Shown here one piece after another: positions 39,909 through 50,941 of a DNA stretch of 64,000 bases. The notes beneath the pieces are model-generated. The model was not told where the DNA came from, did no database searches, and saw nothing but the letters and a program-made list of their open reading frames with translations. The position numbers and the translations under genes were made by a program. Source of the DNA: Bifidobacterium breve (GTDB taxonomy: Bacteria; Actinomycetota; Thermoleophilia; Solirubrobacterales; Solirubrobacteraceae); NCBI GenBank assembly GCA_945878865.1, contig CAMCUD010000009.1:80028-144027 (forward strand), written 5' to 3'. How positions within the stretch are numbered: position 1 is the stretch's first letter; every line of letters begins with the position of its first letter.

Positions 39909-42062
39909 ATGAGACTGCGATCGCTCGCCGCGGTGCTCGTCACCGCAGGCGCGACGCTGGCGACCCCCGCGCTTGCCGATGCAAGCGTTCGGGTCGGCAC
40001 GTCCGGCTGGAGCTGGGGCAATCCGACCCCGACCGGCTCGGACATCAACGCCATCGGCTTCGCCGGCGGCCGGGGCTACGCGGCCGGCGCGTTCGGCACG
40101 CTCATCCGCACGGATGACGCGGGCGCGAACTGGAGCGGCCTGCCCACCGGCCTGCTCACCCCGCTGACCGAGCTGCAGGTCATCTCCCCCGACGCCTTCG
40201 TCGTCGGCGGCGGCTGCGCGGCCCGCCGCTCGACCGATGGCGGCGCGACGTTCACGCGCCTGTACTTCAACTCGCTCGGCTGCAAGGAGACCCTCGAGGG
40301 CCTCTCGTTCACCGACGTCAACACCGGCTACCTCGTGCTGAAGGACGGCACCGTCGTCGGCTCGACCGACGGCGGCGCGACGTGGTCGCCGAAGACCGCC
40401 GTTCCGGGCACGCGCGCGGCCGGCGGCAGCGCCACGCCGACGGACATCGCGTTCATCTCGCCGACGGTCGGCTTCGCCGCCACGACGCAGGGCCACATCT
40501 ACCGCACCACGGACGGCGGCGGCTCGTGGACGCAGGTCAGCGACACGCAGCGGTCGGTCAACGACGTCACGTTCGTCGACGCGAACAACGGCTTCGCGGT
40601 CGGCGCGAACGGCCTGTTCCTCACCACCGACGACGGCGGCGTGACCTGGAAGCCGAAGAACTCGGGCGCCGACGGCGTGAACCTCACCGCCATCCAGGCG
40701 GCGAACACGCAGGCCGCGATCGCCACGAACGAGAAGGGCGACTTCCTCCTGCGCACGACCGACGGCGGCGCGACGTTCACGCGCGTCACCCCGATCACGA
40801 AGTCCAACGCGGTCGGCTTCTCGTCGGCCACGCGCGTGGTCGCGGCCGGCGGCGACGGCGCGATGGCGGGCTCCGACGACGGCGGCGCCACGTTCACCCC
40901 GATCGGCAACCCGCGCCTGTCGGGTCGCTTCTTCGTCATCCGCTCCGCCCCGGGCGGCGCGGCGTTTGCGACCGGCGAGAACGGCGCGCTGGCGCGCACG
41001 ACCAACGGCGGCCAGCTGTGGTCGAAGGTCGGCGTCCCGACGTCGGAGGACATCCGCGACGTGTCGTTCCCGACCGCCGCGATCGGCTACGCCATCGACA
41101 CCGACGGCAAGCTGTTCAAGTCGACGAACACGGGCACGTCGTGGGCGAACCTCGACACCGGCACGACGGCGAAGCCGAACGCGATCTACGCGCCGAGCGC
41201 CTCGATCGTCCTGCTCGTCGGGCCGACCGGCGTGCGCCGCTCGACGAACGGCGCGGACTCGTTCAGCACGGTGAAGGGCGACGTCGCCAAGGCGAAGCTC
41301 TCCGACTACGACGACGCGGGCAGCACGATCTTCGTGTTCGGCACCACGTCGCTGCTGCGCTCGACCGACAAGGGCAAGACCTGGAAGAAGGTCTCGCTGC
41401 CGAGCAAGAAGACGAAGATCGACCACGCCGACTTCATCTCGACGAAGACCGGCTTCCTCGGCGACACGGGCGGCCGCCTGTGGAAGACGACGGACGGCGG
41501 CAAGAAGTGGACCGAGCTGCAGACCACGGGCACGGACGACTTCTACGGCATGTCGTTCGCGTCGAACGGCAGCGGCTTCCTCGTCATCAACGAGTTCGGC
41601 AACTCCGACGACCTCGGCTACCTGCTGCGCACCAGCGACGGTGGCAAGACGTGGGCGCCGCAGCTCGTCACGAGCTCGCAGATCGGCGGCTACGGCGTCG
41701 CCGCGGGCAGCACGAGCTACGTGCTGGCCGGGAACAACTCGCTGCTGTTCAGCGGGTCCGGCGGCCAGTACGGCAAGTCGTCGAACGTGACGATCAAGCC
41801 GTCGAAGACGAAGCTCAAGAAGAAGGCCCGGATCCGGGTGACCATCAAGGTCGCCGGGGCCAAGCAGGGTGACGTCGCGATCGTCGCGGGCAAGCGCTCG
41901 GGCGGCTCGTGGACCCAGCAGCAGGTCGAGCTCGACCGCTCCGGTCAGGCGACCACGAGCTGGGACGTCAGCAAGACCACTTCGTTCGTCGGGCAGTGGG
42001 CCGGCAACGAGGCGTACGCGGGTGACGGCAGCGCCGTCGCCACCGTGAAGGTCGGCAAGTAG
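39909..42062 (+). CDS. Secreted Asp-box (BNR/Ycf48-like) beta-propeller protein, copy 1
   Basis: A 717-residue exported protein. The signal peptide is about residues 1-24. About ten Asp-box repeats of the form S/T-x-D/N-x-G-x-T/S-W/F follow (for example STDGGATF, TTDGGGSW, STDKGKTW, TSDGGKTW), which fold into one or two beta-propellers. A C-terminal Ig-like domain of about 90 residues starts at KPSKTKLKKKARIRV. AGGAGG precedes ATG 39909 by 9 bases, better than the ATG at 39882. Its role is unknown; sialidase activity is unlikely because the catalytic residues are not evident. It is a tandem paralogue of the next gene. Confidence 0.8.
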   Translation: MRLRSLAAVLVTAGATLATPALADASVRVGTSGWSWGNPTPTGSDINAIGFAGGRGYAAGAFGTLIRTDDAGANWSGLPTGLLTPLTELQVISPDAFVVGGGCAARRSTDGGATFTRLYFNSLGCKETLEGLSFTDVNTGYLVLKDGTVVGSTDGGATWSPKTAVPGTRAAGGSATPTDIAFISPTVGFAATTQGHIYRTTDGGGSWTQVSDTQRSVNDVTFVDANNGFAVGANGLFLTTDDGGVTWKPKNSGADGVNLTAIQAANTQAAIATNEKGDFLLRTTDGGATFTRVTPITKSNAVGFSSATRVVAAGGDGAMAGSDDGGATFTPIGNPRLSGRFFVIRSAPGGAAFATGENGALARTTNGGQLWSKVGVPTSEDIRDVSFPTAAIGYAIDTDGKLFKSTNTGTSWANLDTGTTAKPNAIYAPSASIVLLVGPTGVRRSTNGADSFSTVKGDVAKAKLSDYDDAGSTIFVFGTTSLLRSTDKGKTWKKVSLPSKKTKIDHADFISTKTGFLGDTGGRLWKTTDGGKKWTELQTTGTDDFYGMSFASNGSGFLVINEFGNSDDLGYLLRTSDGGKTWAPQLVTSSQIGGYGVAAGSTSYVLAGNNSLLFSGSGGQYGKSSNVTIKPSKTKLKKKARIRVTIKVAGAKQGDVAIVAGKRSGGSWTQQQVELDRSGQATTSWDVSKTTSFVGQWAGNEAYAGDGSAVATVKVGK

Positions 42063-42176
42063 GGGTTCCTCGCTCCCTCCCGCGCTGCAAGCGGCCCTGC
42101 AGCGCGGGCAGGGGGCGTAGGCTCCGCGGCGAATCCCGCTGGGCTCGCCCCGTTCATCCGTTCAGGAGACCGCCCC

Positions 42177-44333
42177 ATGACCTTCCGATCGCTCGCCGTG
42201 GCCGCCTGCGCCGCGGCGGTGGCGCTCATCGCCCCCTCTGCCGCCGGCGCCGCGAGCGTCGGAACCTCCGGGTGGAACTGGGGCAGCCCGACACCCACCG
42301 GCGCACCGCTCAACGACGTCGGCTTCTCGGGGCTGACCGGCTACGCGGTCGGTGATGCCGGCACGCTGCTGAAGACCACCGACGGCGGGCAGACGTGGAC
42401 CGGCCTGCGCACCGGCGTGGCCGGCGACCTCCTCCAGGTGCAGGTCCTCTCGCCGGAGCTCTTCGTCGTGGGCGGGAACTGCTCGGCGCTCCTGTCGACG
42501 AACGGCGGGACCTCGTTCACCCGGCTGTACTTCACGAGCACGACGTGCAGCCAGGCGCTGGGCGGCGTGTCGTTCGTCAACGCGACGACCGGCTTCATCG
42601 ACCTGCAGAACGGCACGTTCCTGACGACGACCGACGGCGGCGGGACCTGGACGCCGAAGACGCAGATCCCGGGCGCGTCGCCCGGCAACGGCACGGGCTT
42701 CGCCTCGGAGATCTTCTTCACGAGCGCGACGACCGGCGTCGCGCTCCAGGCCGGGACCGGCGGCAGCAAGATCTACCGCACGACCGACGGCGGCGGCTCG
42801 TGGACCCAGGCGCTGGCCACGACCCAGCCCATCACCGACGTGACGTTCGTCGACGCGAACAACGGCTTCGCGGTCGGCAACGCCGGCATCTACGCGACGA
42901 CCGACGGCGGCGCGACCTGGACGCAGCGCAACACGAACGCCAACGCCCAGCAGGTCGCGGCGTTCAGCGCGACGCAGGCGATCTTCGTCTCGCCGAACTC
43001 GGGTGAAGGCGCGTCGGTGTTCACCACGGCCGACGGCGGCACGAGCCTGTCGAGCAACGTCAGCACGGGCGTGAACCCGCAGGCCGCGGGCTACGCGTCC
43101 GGCACGCGGGTCGTCCTCGTCGGGTCGAACTCGGGCGGCGTGGCGATCTCCAACGACGGCGGCGCGACGTTCCCCTCCAGCGCGGGCGGCGACACGATCA
43201 CCGCCTCGCTCGGGCACCTGCGCTTCGCCCCGGGCGGCGCGGTGGCGACCGGCAACAACGGCGCCCTCGCCCGCACCACCGATGGCGGCGTGAGCTGGAC
43301 GCAGAGCGGCGTGCCGACATCGGAGACGATCCAGGACGTCGCGTTCCCCAGCGGCTCGCTCGGCTACGCGATCGACACCGCCGGCAAGCTGTTCAAGACG
43401 ACGAACAACGGCACCTCGTGGGCGAACATCGACACGGGCACGACGGCGAAGCCCAACGCGGTCGCCGCCTCGGGCACGTCGCTCGTCATGCTCATCGGCC
43501 CGACGGGCATCCGCCGCTCGTCGAACGCGGCGAGCTCGTTCTCCACGGTGAAGGGCACCGTCGCGAACCAGAAGCTCGGCAACTTCGACAAGGGCGGCAG
43601 CGCCTGGTTCGTCTGGGGCACGACGTCGCTCCTGCGCTCGACGAACAACGGCTCGAGCTGGTCGAAGCTGAAGCTGCCGTCGTCCTCGACGAAGATCGAA
43701 GCGGTCGACTTCCCGACGTCGTCGAAGGGCTTCCTGCTCGACACCGGCGGCCGCCTGTACGGCACATCGAACACGGGCGGGTCGTGGAGCTTCATCGGCA
43801 CGACCGGCACGAACAAGGCGTACGACCTGTCGTTCTCCTCCTCGTCGTCGGGCTTCCTCAGCATCTCGCGCTTCGGGCAGTTCCCGGGCGGCTACCTGCT
43901 GCGGACGACCAACGGCGGCAAGACGTGGGCGCCGCAGAACGTTTGGGGTGACGCGATCAATCCGGGCGGCATCCTCGCCGGCTCGACGAGCTACACCCTG
44001 ATCGACGACAACCTCCTGCTGTTCAGCACGAGCGGCGGCTCGTCGGGCGCGTCGTCGTCGGTGTCGGTGAAGCCGTCGAGCACGAAGCTCAAGAAGAAGA
44101 CGAAGATCCGCGTGACCGTCTCGGTGAAGGGCGCCAAGCAGGGCGACATCGCGGTCGTCTCGGCGCTGGCGTCCGGGAGCACGTGGAAGCAGCAGCAGGT
44201 CTCGCTCGCCAGCAACGGCTCGGCGACGACGAGCTGGACGGTCTCCAAGACGACGACGTTCGTCGGCCAGTGGGCCGGCAACGAAAGCGCCGCGGGCGCG
44301 GGCTCGACCGCTGCGAAGGTGACGGTCGGCTAG
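42177..44333 (+). CDS. Secreted Asp-box (BNR/Ycf48-like) beta-propeller protein, copy 2
   Basis: A 718-residue exported protein. The signal peptide covers about residues 1-24 (ending AGAAS). It shares domain order with the preceding protein: GTSGW near the mature start, about ten Asp-box repeats (TTDGGQTW, TTDGGGTW, TTDGGATW, TTNNGTSW, TTNGGKTW), then the basic Ig-like C-terminal domain. AGGAG precedes the ATG. The two are a local duplication, diverged mainly in the middle. The very long hairpin after the stop is a likely terminator. Confidence 0.8.
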   Translation: MTFRSLAVAACAAAVALIAPSAAGAASVGTSGWNWGSPTPTGAPLNDVGFSGLTGYAVGDAGTLLKTTDGGQTWTGLRTGVAGDLLQVQVLSPELFVVGGNCSALLSTNGGTSFTRLYFTSTTCSQALGGVSFVNATTGFIDLQNGTFLTTTDGGGTWTPKTQIPGASPGNGTGFASEIFFTSATTGVALQAGTGGSKIYRTTDGGGSWTQALATTQPITDVTFVDANNGFAVGNAGIYATTDGGATWTQRNTNANAQQVAAFSATQAIFVSPNSGEGASVFTTADGGTSLSSNVSTGVNPQAAGYASGTRVVLVGSNSGGVAISNDGGATFPSSAGGDTITASLGHLRFAPGGAVATGNNGALARTTDGGVSWTQSGVPTSETIQDVAFPSGSLGYAIDTAGKLFKTTNNGTSWANIDTGTTAKPNAVAASGTSLVMLIGPTGIRRSSNAASSFSTVKGTVANQKLGNFDKGGSAWFVWGTTSLLRSTNNGSSWSKLKLPSSSTKIEAVDFPTSSKGFLLDTGGRLYGTSNTGGSWSFIGTTGTNKAYDLSFSSSSSGFLSISRFGQFPGGYLLRTTNGGKTWAPQNVWGDAINPGGILAGSTSYTLIDDNLLLFSTSGGSSGASSSVSVKPSSTKLKKKTKIRVTVSVKGAKQGDIAVVSALASGSTWKQQQVSLASNGSATTSWTVSKTTTFVGQWAGNESAAGAGSTAAKVTVG

Positions 44334-44340
44334 CCCCCAC

Positions 44341-44396
44341 CCCGCCGAACGTCGAGGTCATGTCGCTGGAGCGACATCTCCTCGACGTTCGGCGGG
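44341..44396. terminator. Long two-tier hairpin, likely bidirectional terminator
   Basis: Arms 44341-44357 and 44380-44396 are perfectly complementary over 17 bp. Inside them a second perfect 8-bp stem, ATGTCGCT/AGCGACAT, closes on a 2-base loop. It fills the 63-bp gap between the convergent Asp-box and ROK kinase genes and ends next to the ROK stop codon. Confidence 0.75.
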
Positions 44397-45361
44397 TCAG
44401 AGGCCCAGTCGCGCGGCGCCGATCGCGCCGCCGAAGTCGCCCATCTCCGCCAGCACGAGCGGGACGGGCTCCACGTCGTTGAAGAGGTGCGGCAGCATCG
44501 CGTCTTCGATGCGCTGGCGGTATTCCTCGCCCAGGCGCAGCCCGAGCCCGCCGCCGAGGATGACGCGCTCGACGTCGAGGAGATTCACCGCGCTGGCCGT
44601 CGCGCACGCGATCGCCTCGACGGCCTCGTCGATGAGCTCGTGCGCGAGGCCGTCGCTCTTCTCCAGCGCCTTCGCCCACACGCTCGAGGTCAGGACCGGC
44701 TTGCCCTTCTCGTGCATGATGTGGAAGAGCTGCGTCTTGCGCCCGCGGTCGTGGTGCAGGTGGTGCGCGCGCTTCTGCATCGCGCCGCGCCCGGCGTAGG
44801 CCTCCATGCAGCCGCGCCGCCCGCACGGGCACTGGCGCCCGCCCTCCTTGACGACCATGTGGCCGATCTCGCCCGCGGCGCCGCGGCCGGCCCACTCCTC
44901 GCCGTCGAAGATCACCGCACCGCCGACGCCCGTGCCCCAGAAGACGCCGAGGATCGACGGGATGTCGCGGCCCGCGCCGAGCGCGACCTCGGCCTGCACG
45001 GCGACGCTCACGTCGTTGCCGAGGAAGACCGGCACGCCGCCGCCGAGCTCGCGGCCGAGCAGCTCGACGACGTTCACCGTCGCGTCGCGCCAGCCGTCGA
45101 GGTTGCCGCTGTTCGCCAGCGTGCCTGCGTCGGCGTCCACGCGCCCGGGGGCGCCGACGCCCACGCCGCCGAGGTCGCCGACCTGCACGTCCGCGTCGTC
45201 GCACGCCTCGCGCATGACGGAGGCCAGCTCGCTGATGATGCCCTGCGGCCCGTGGCCCTTCGGCGTCGCGGTGCGCGCCTGGCCGACGATCGCGTTGGTG
45301 TCGTCCAGGACGATGGCCTGGATCTTCGTGCCGCCGAGGTCCAGTCCGCCGCGGACGGCCA

Positions 45362-45362
<1 letters not shown>
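44397..45362 (-). CDS. ROK-family sugar kinase, probably glucokinase
   Basis: A 321-residue kinase. ATP-binding GLDLGGTKIQ is at the N-terminus, FLGNDVSVAVQAE holds the catalytic Asp, and the zinc motif CPCGRRGCMEAYAG (about residues 170-183) marks the ROK family. The start codon overlaps the last base of the pgi stop (TGATG), so it is coupled to glucose-6-phosphate isomerase. That supports glucokinase over other ROK sugars. Confidence 0.86.
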
Positions 45363-46993
<1,631 letters not shown>

Positions 46994-47022
46994 GCGCGGA
47001 CCTTACCCGCCGCGGCAGGCGC

Positions 47023-48105
47023 TCAGGCCGCGACCGTGCCCGCGTCGCCACCGAGCGCGGCTTTGACGCGGTCGCGTCCGTCTTCCTTGGCCTGGTACAG
47101 CGCGGCGTCGGCGCGGGCGAACAGCCGCTTCCAGCTGACAGGCTGGCCCGCAGGAGAGACGGCGACCCCCGCCGAGAGCGTCACGCGGTGTCCGGCCAGC
47201 GTGGCCTCGCGGGCCCGGTCCAGCAGTCGCTGGGCGAGCTCGATCGCCTGCGCGATCTCCGCCCCGCGCACGAGGACGGCGAACTCCTCGCCGCCGAGCC
47301 GGTAGGCGGTGTCGTCGCCGCGGACGGCGTCGCTCAGCAGCAGGCCGAGCGCGGCGAGCACGTCGTCCCCCGCCTGGTGGCCGTGCTCATCGTTGATCGT
47401 CTTGAAGTGGTCGATGTCGAGCAGGATGAGCGCGCTGCTGTGTTCGACCTGCGGCTTGGCCTCGAGCTCGTCGGCGCGCACGCGCAGCGCCACGCGATTG
47501 GGCAGTCGCGTGAGCTCGTCGACGGTCGCCGCGCTGTGGTGGGCGGTGTCGGAGAGGCGGAGGACCGAGATGTTCGCTGCGACCGCGATGTACACCGCGA
47601 CAAAGCCGCTGACCATCACGGGAGCGGTCCGCAGGACCTCCGGCGCGCCGACCGCCCACCCGACGATGAGCATCCCGGCGATGGCGGCGGTGCCGACGAT
47701 CACGGCGCGGGTGGGGAACCGGCTCGCGAGCCCCGACGCGGGCCAGATCAGCAGCCCGAGGGCGCCGTACTCCGTCAGGCCCGAGAGGACGACGGCGCCG
47801 GCGATGCAGGCGGCGGCGACGAGGAGCGACCAGAACAGCCAGAGCTCCGGCCGGGCGCGCCGTGGCGCCAGCTGCTGCACGACCGCATACTGGCCGAACC
47901 CGAAGCAGGCGAGCGCGGCGACTGGGACCGGGCGGTCGACGATGAACACGGCAGGCGCGACGCAGGCGGCGACGGTGAGCATCACGACCCTGTTGACGCG
48001 CACGAACCGCGCGTGCAGCGCCATGGTCCGCGCGCGTTCTGCCGGGGTGCGGGCGATCCACGAGTACCGGACGGACTGGGGTGCAGCGGTCATCTCCAGG
48101 TACAT
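47023..48105 (-). CDS. Membrane-bound diguanylate cyclase (GGEEF)
   Basis: A 360-residue enzyme. About six membrane segments fill residues 35-190. The GGDEF domain follows, with an intact GGEEF (YRLGGEEFAVLVRG, about 275). RGDD five residues before it is a good RxxD inhibitory site. ATG 48105 has GGGGAA about 8 bases upstream; ATG 48093 is an inner alternative. Unlike the cyclase at 25962 it has a shorter linker. It is divergent from the ABC transporter genes. Confidence 0.9.
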   Translation of the reverse strand: MYLEMTAAPQSVRYSWIARTPAERARTMALHARFVRVNRVVMLTVAACVAPAVFIVDRPVPVAALACFGFGQYAVVQQLAPRRARPELWLFWSLLVAAACIAGAVVLSGLTEYGALGLLIWPASGLASRFPTRAVIVGTAAIAGMLIVGWAVGAPEVLRTAPVMVSGFVAVYIAVAANISVLRLSDTAHHSAATVDELTRLPNRVALRVRADELEAKPQVEHSSALILLDIDHFKTINDEHGHQAGDDVLAALGLLLSDAVRGDDTAYRLGGEEFAVLVRGAEIAQAIELAQRLLDRAREATLAGHRVTLSAGVAVSPAGQPVSWKRLFARADAALYQAKEDGRDRVKAALGGDAGTVAA

Positions 48106-48189
48106 CGGCGTTCCCCGGGGCCCGCGTGACCCGTCGCGGCCTGCGGTGGACGGCGGCCGGACCGCACGCGTTGCTAGCGTTCGGTTCAG

Positions 48190-49092
48190 ATGGGTCACGC
48201 AATCGAGGTCGCCGGGCTCTCGAAGTCCTTCGGCGCCACCACCGCAGTGCAGGACCTGTCGTTCACCGTCGACGAGGGCCGCATCACCGGGTTCCTCGGG
48301 CCCAACGGGGCCGGGAAGACGACCACGCTGCGGATGCTCCTCGGGCTCGTGCGCCCGACGGGCGGCACCGCGACCGTGCTCGGCGTGCCCTACGCGCGGC
48401 TGGACGACCCGATCCGCAGCGTCGGCGCGCTGCTCGACGCCGGTGCGTTGCACCCCGGGCGCTCCGGGCGCAATCACATGCGCGCGTACGCGCGCGCGGC
48501 GGGCATCGGCGACGAGCGCGTCGAGGAGCTCCTCGCCCTCGTCGGGCTGACCGAGGCCGCCGACCGGCGCGCCGGCGGGTACTCACTCGGCATGCGCCAG
48601 CGCCTCGGGCTGGCGACCGCGCTGCTCGGCGATCCGAAGGTCCTCGTCCTCGACGAGCCCGCCAACGGCCTCGACCCGCAGGGCATCCGCTGGCTGCGCG
48701 ACTTCCTCCGCCACCTCGCCGCGCAGGGCCGCGCGATCCTCGTCTCCTCGCACGGCCTCGCCGAGGTCTCGCAGATGGCCGACGACGTCGTCGTCATCGA
48801 CCGCGGCCGCTCGATCGCGCAGTCCTCGCTGGCCGAGCTCATGGCCAGCGCGGGCGGTGGCATGCGCGTGCGCGGGCCGGACACCGCGAAGCTCGGCGAC
48901 CTGCTGCGCGCCGAGGGCGCGTCGGTGACCGGCGACGGCGAGATCGTCGTCGGCGACCGCACCGGTGAGCAGATCGGCCGCCTCGTCGCCCAGCACGGCA
49001 TCGTCATCAGCGAGCTCGCCCCCGTGGGCGCCACGCTCGAGGAGGTCTTCCTCCGGCTCACGCAGGCGGACCCGGGAGACACGCCGACATGA
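48190..49092 (+). CDS. ABC transporter ATP-binding protein (ABC-2/drug-export type)
   Basis: A 300-residue ATPase. Walker A GPNGAGKTTT (about residues 38-47), signature YSLGMRQRLG (about 132) and Walker B VLVLDEPANGLDP are all intact. The last 80 residues form the extra domain common in CcmA/DrrA-type export ATPases. Its stop overlaps the permease start (ATGA), so the pair form one exporter. The substrate cannot be read from sequence. Confidence 0.93.
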   Translation: MGHAIEVAGLSKSFGATTAVQDLSFTVDEGRITGFLGPNGAGKTTTLRMLLGLVRPTGGTATVLGVPYARLDDPIRSVGALLDAGALHPGRSGRNHMRAYARAAGIGDERVEELLALVGLTEAADRRAGGYSLGMRQRLGLATALLGDPKVLVLDEPANGLDPQGIRWLRDFLRHLAAQGRAILVSSHGLAEVSQMADDVVVIDRGRSIAQSSLAELMASAGGGMRVRGPDTAKLGDLLRAEGASVTGDGEIVVGDRTGEQIGRLVAQHGIVISELAPVGATLEEVFLRLTQADPGDTPT

Positions 49093-49838
49093 ACGCCCTC
49101 GTCGCCTCCGAGTTCCTCAAGCTGCGCACGACGCGGACGTTCTTCGGCGTCACCGGCGCGGGGCTCGGGATCTACCTGCTCATCGTCATCCTCGCCGGCT
49201 CGCTCGCGCCGTTCGACGACACCAGCGAGCCGCTCGAGGACCTCATCAGCGGCGCGTCGTTCGTCGCGCTCTTCGCCCTCGTCATCGGGATCCTCGCGAT
49301 CAGCACGGAGTTCCGCCACAAGACGGTGACGCCGTCGCTCATCGCCACGCCCGACCGCACGCGCTGGGCGATCTCCAAGCTGTTGGCCAACGCGCTGGCG
49401 GGCGCGATCTTCGGTCTCGTCGCCGTGGGCTCGTCCCTGCTCGTCGTGCTGCTGATCTTCAGCATCCGCGGGATCGATGCGGGTGCCGACATCGGCAAGG
49501 TCATCCAGATCGCGCTGGGCAGCGCGCTGGCCGCCGGGCTGCTCGCGGCGCTCGGGGTCGGCCTGGGCGCGCTGCTGCGCAACCAGGTCGTCGCGATCGT
49601 CGCCGCGATTGTCTACCTGTTCATCCTCGAGCCGCTGCTCGCCGGCATCGTGCCGGGCCTCGATGAACCGCTGACGAAGTACGGCCTCGGCGGCCTGCTC
49701 AACGGCGTCTCGGGCACCGACACGAGCGGCGACGCGCTGGGGATGCTCCCCAGCGCGCTGCTGCTGGCGTTCTACGCGGTGGTCTTCCTGGCCGCCGGCA
49801 TCGCGACGCTGCAGCGCCGCGACGTCACCGGCGACTGA
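49089..49838 (+). CDS. ABC-2 type transporter permease
   Basis: A 249-residue membrane protein with six predicted segments (about residues 21-40, 58-77, 104-125, 145-165, 170-190 and 220-240). The pattern ISTEFRHKTVTPSLIATPDR is typical of ABC-2 type permeases. It is translationally coupled to the ATPase gene before it. Confidence 0.9.
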   Translation: MNALVASEFLKLRTTRTFFGVTGAGLGIYLLIVILAGSLAPFDDTSEPLEDLISGASFVALFALVIGILAISTEFRHKTVTPSLIATPDRTRWAISKLLANALAGAIFGLVAVGSSLLVVLLIFSIRGIDAGADIGKVIQIALGSALAAGLLAALGVGLGALLRNQVVAIVAAIVYLFILEPLLAGIVPGLDEPLTKYGLGGLLNGVSGTDTSGDALGMLPSALLLAFYAVVFLAAGIATLQRRDVTGD

Positions 49839-49844
49839 GCCGCG

Positions 49845-50861
49845 CTACGCGCTCGGCTTGACGTGGTGGCCGCCGAACTGGAAGCGCATCGCGTTGAGCA
49901 CCCGGTTGGCGTGGTCGTCGGCGCCCTGTGAGACGAACCGCTCGTAGAGCGCCGCGGAGAGCACCGGCGTCGGCACGCCCTCCTCAATCGCCGCGATCGC
50001 CGTCCACCGGCCCTCGCCCGAATCGGAGACCGAGCCCTTGAACGACTCGAGGTCCGGGTCTCCGAGGTAGGAGACGGCCGTGAGGTCGAGCAGCCACGAC
50101 CCGACGACGCTGCCGCGGCGCCAGAGCTCCGCGATCTCGCCGAGGTCGAGTTCGTAGTCGTAGAAGTGCGGATCGCCCAGCGGGGCGGTCTCCGCGTCGG
50201 CGGTGCGGGCGACGCGGCCGGCGTCGGCGTGCTTGAGGACGTTGAAGCCCTCCGCGTACGCAGCCATGATCCCGTACTCGATCCCGTTGTGGACCATCTT
50301 CACGAAGTGGCCCGCGCCGATCTTGCCGCAGTGCAGGTAGCCCTTGTCGGCGGTCGCGCCCGGCTTGTCACGGCCCGGCGTGACCGGCGCCTCGTCGACG
50401 CCCGGGGCGAGCGCCTCGAAGATCGGCTCCAGGCGCGCGAACGCGTCGTCGGGGCCGCCGATCATGAGGCAGTACCCGCGCTCGAGGCCGTGCGTGCCGC
50501 CCGACGTGCCCATGTCCATGTACTCGATGCCCTTGGGCGCGAGCTCCTCGGAGCGGCGGATGTCGTCGCGGTAGTACGAGTTGCCGCCGTCGATGATGGT
50601 GTCGCCCGCCTCGAAGACGGGGACGAGGTGCTCCAGCGTGGCGTCGACCACGGCCGCGGGCACCATGACGATGGTCGCACGCGGCTTGGAGAGCTTGGCG
50701 GCGAACTCCTCGAGCGTCGTCGCGCCGATCGCGCCCTCGGCCTCCAGCGCCTTCACCGCGTCGGCGCTGACGTCGTAGACCACGCACTCGTGCCCGGCGC
50801 GCATCAGCCGCCGCACCATGTTGGCGCCCATCCGGCCCAGCCCGATCATTCCCAGCTGCAT
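49845..50861 (-). CDS. gnd: 6-phosphogluconate dehydrogenase (short, decarboxylating type)
   Basis: A 338-residue enzyme oxidising and decarboxylating 6-phosphogluconate to ribulose 5-phosphate. The cofactor loop GLGRMGANMVRR, substrate motif TSGGTHGLERGYCLMIGG, GAGHFVKMVHNGIEYG and SDSGEGRWT are all present. The length matches the short homologues often using NAD (GntZ/YqeC type) rather than the 470-residue form. It stands alone, 2.9 kb from pgi. Confidence 0.92.
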   Translation of the reverse strand: MQLGMIGLGRMGANMVRRLMRAGHECVVYDVSADAVKALEAEGAIGATTLEEFAAKLSKPRATIVMVPAAVVDATLEHLVPVFEAGDTIIDGGNSYYRDDIRRSEELAPKGIEYMDMGTSGGTHGLERGYCLMIGGPDDAFARLEPIFEALAPGVDEAPVTPGRDKPGATADKGYLHCGKIGAGHFVKMVHNGIEYGIMAAYAEGFNVLKHADAGRVARTADAETAPLGDPHFYDYELDLGEIAELWRRGSVVGSWLLDLTAVSYLGDPDLESFKGSVSDSGEGRWTAIAAIEEGVPTPVLSAALYERFVSQGADDHANRVLNAMRFQFGGHHVKPSA

Positions 50862-50941
50862 CGCGTCGTTCCTCCGTCGTGGTCTTGGAAGGTGACCCGG
50901 CGGGCAGGCTACCGCCGGGACCCACCGCTAGCGTCCACCAG

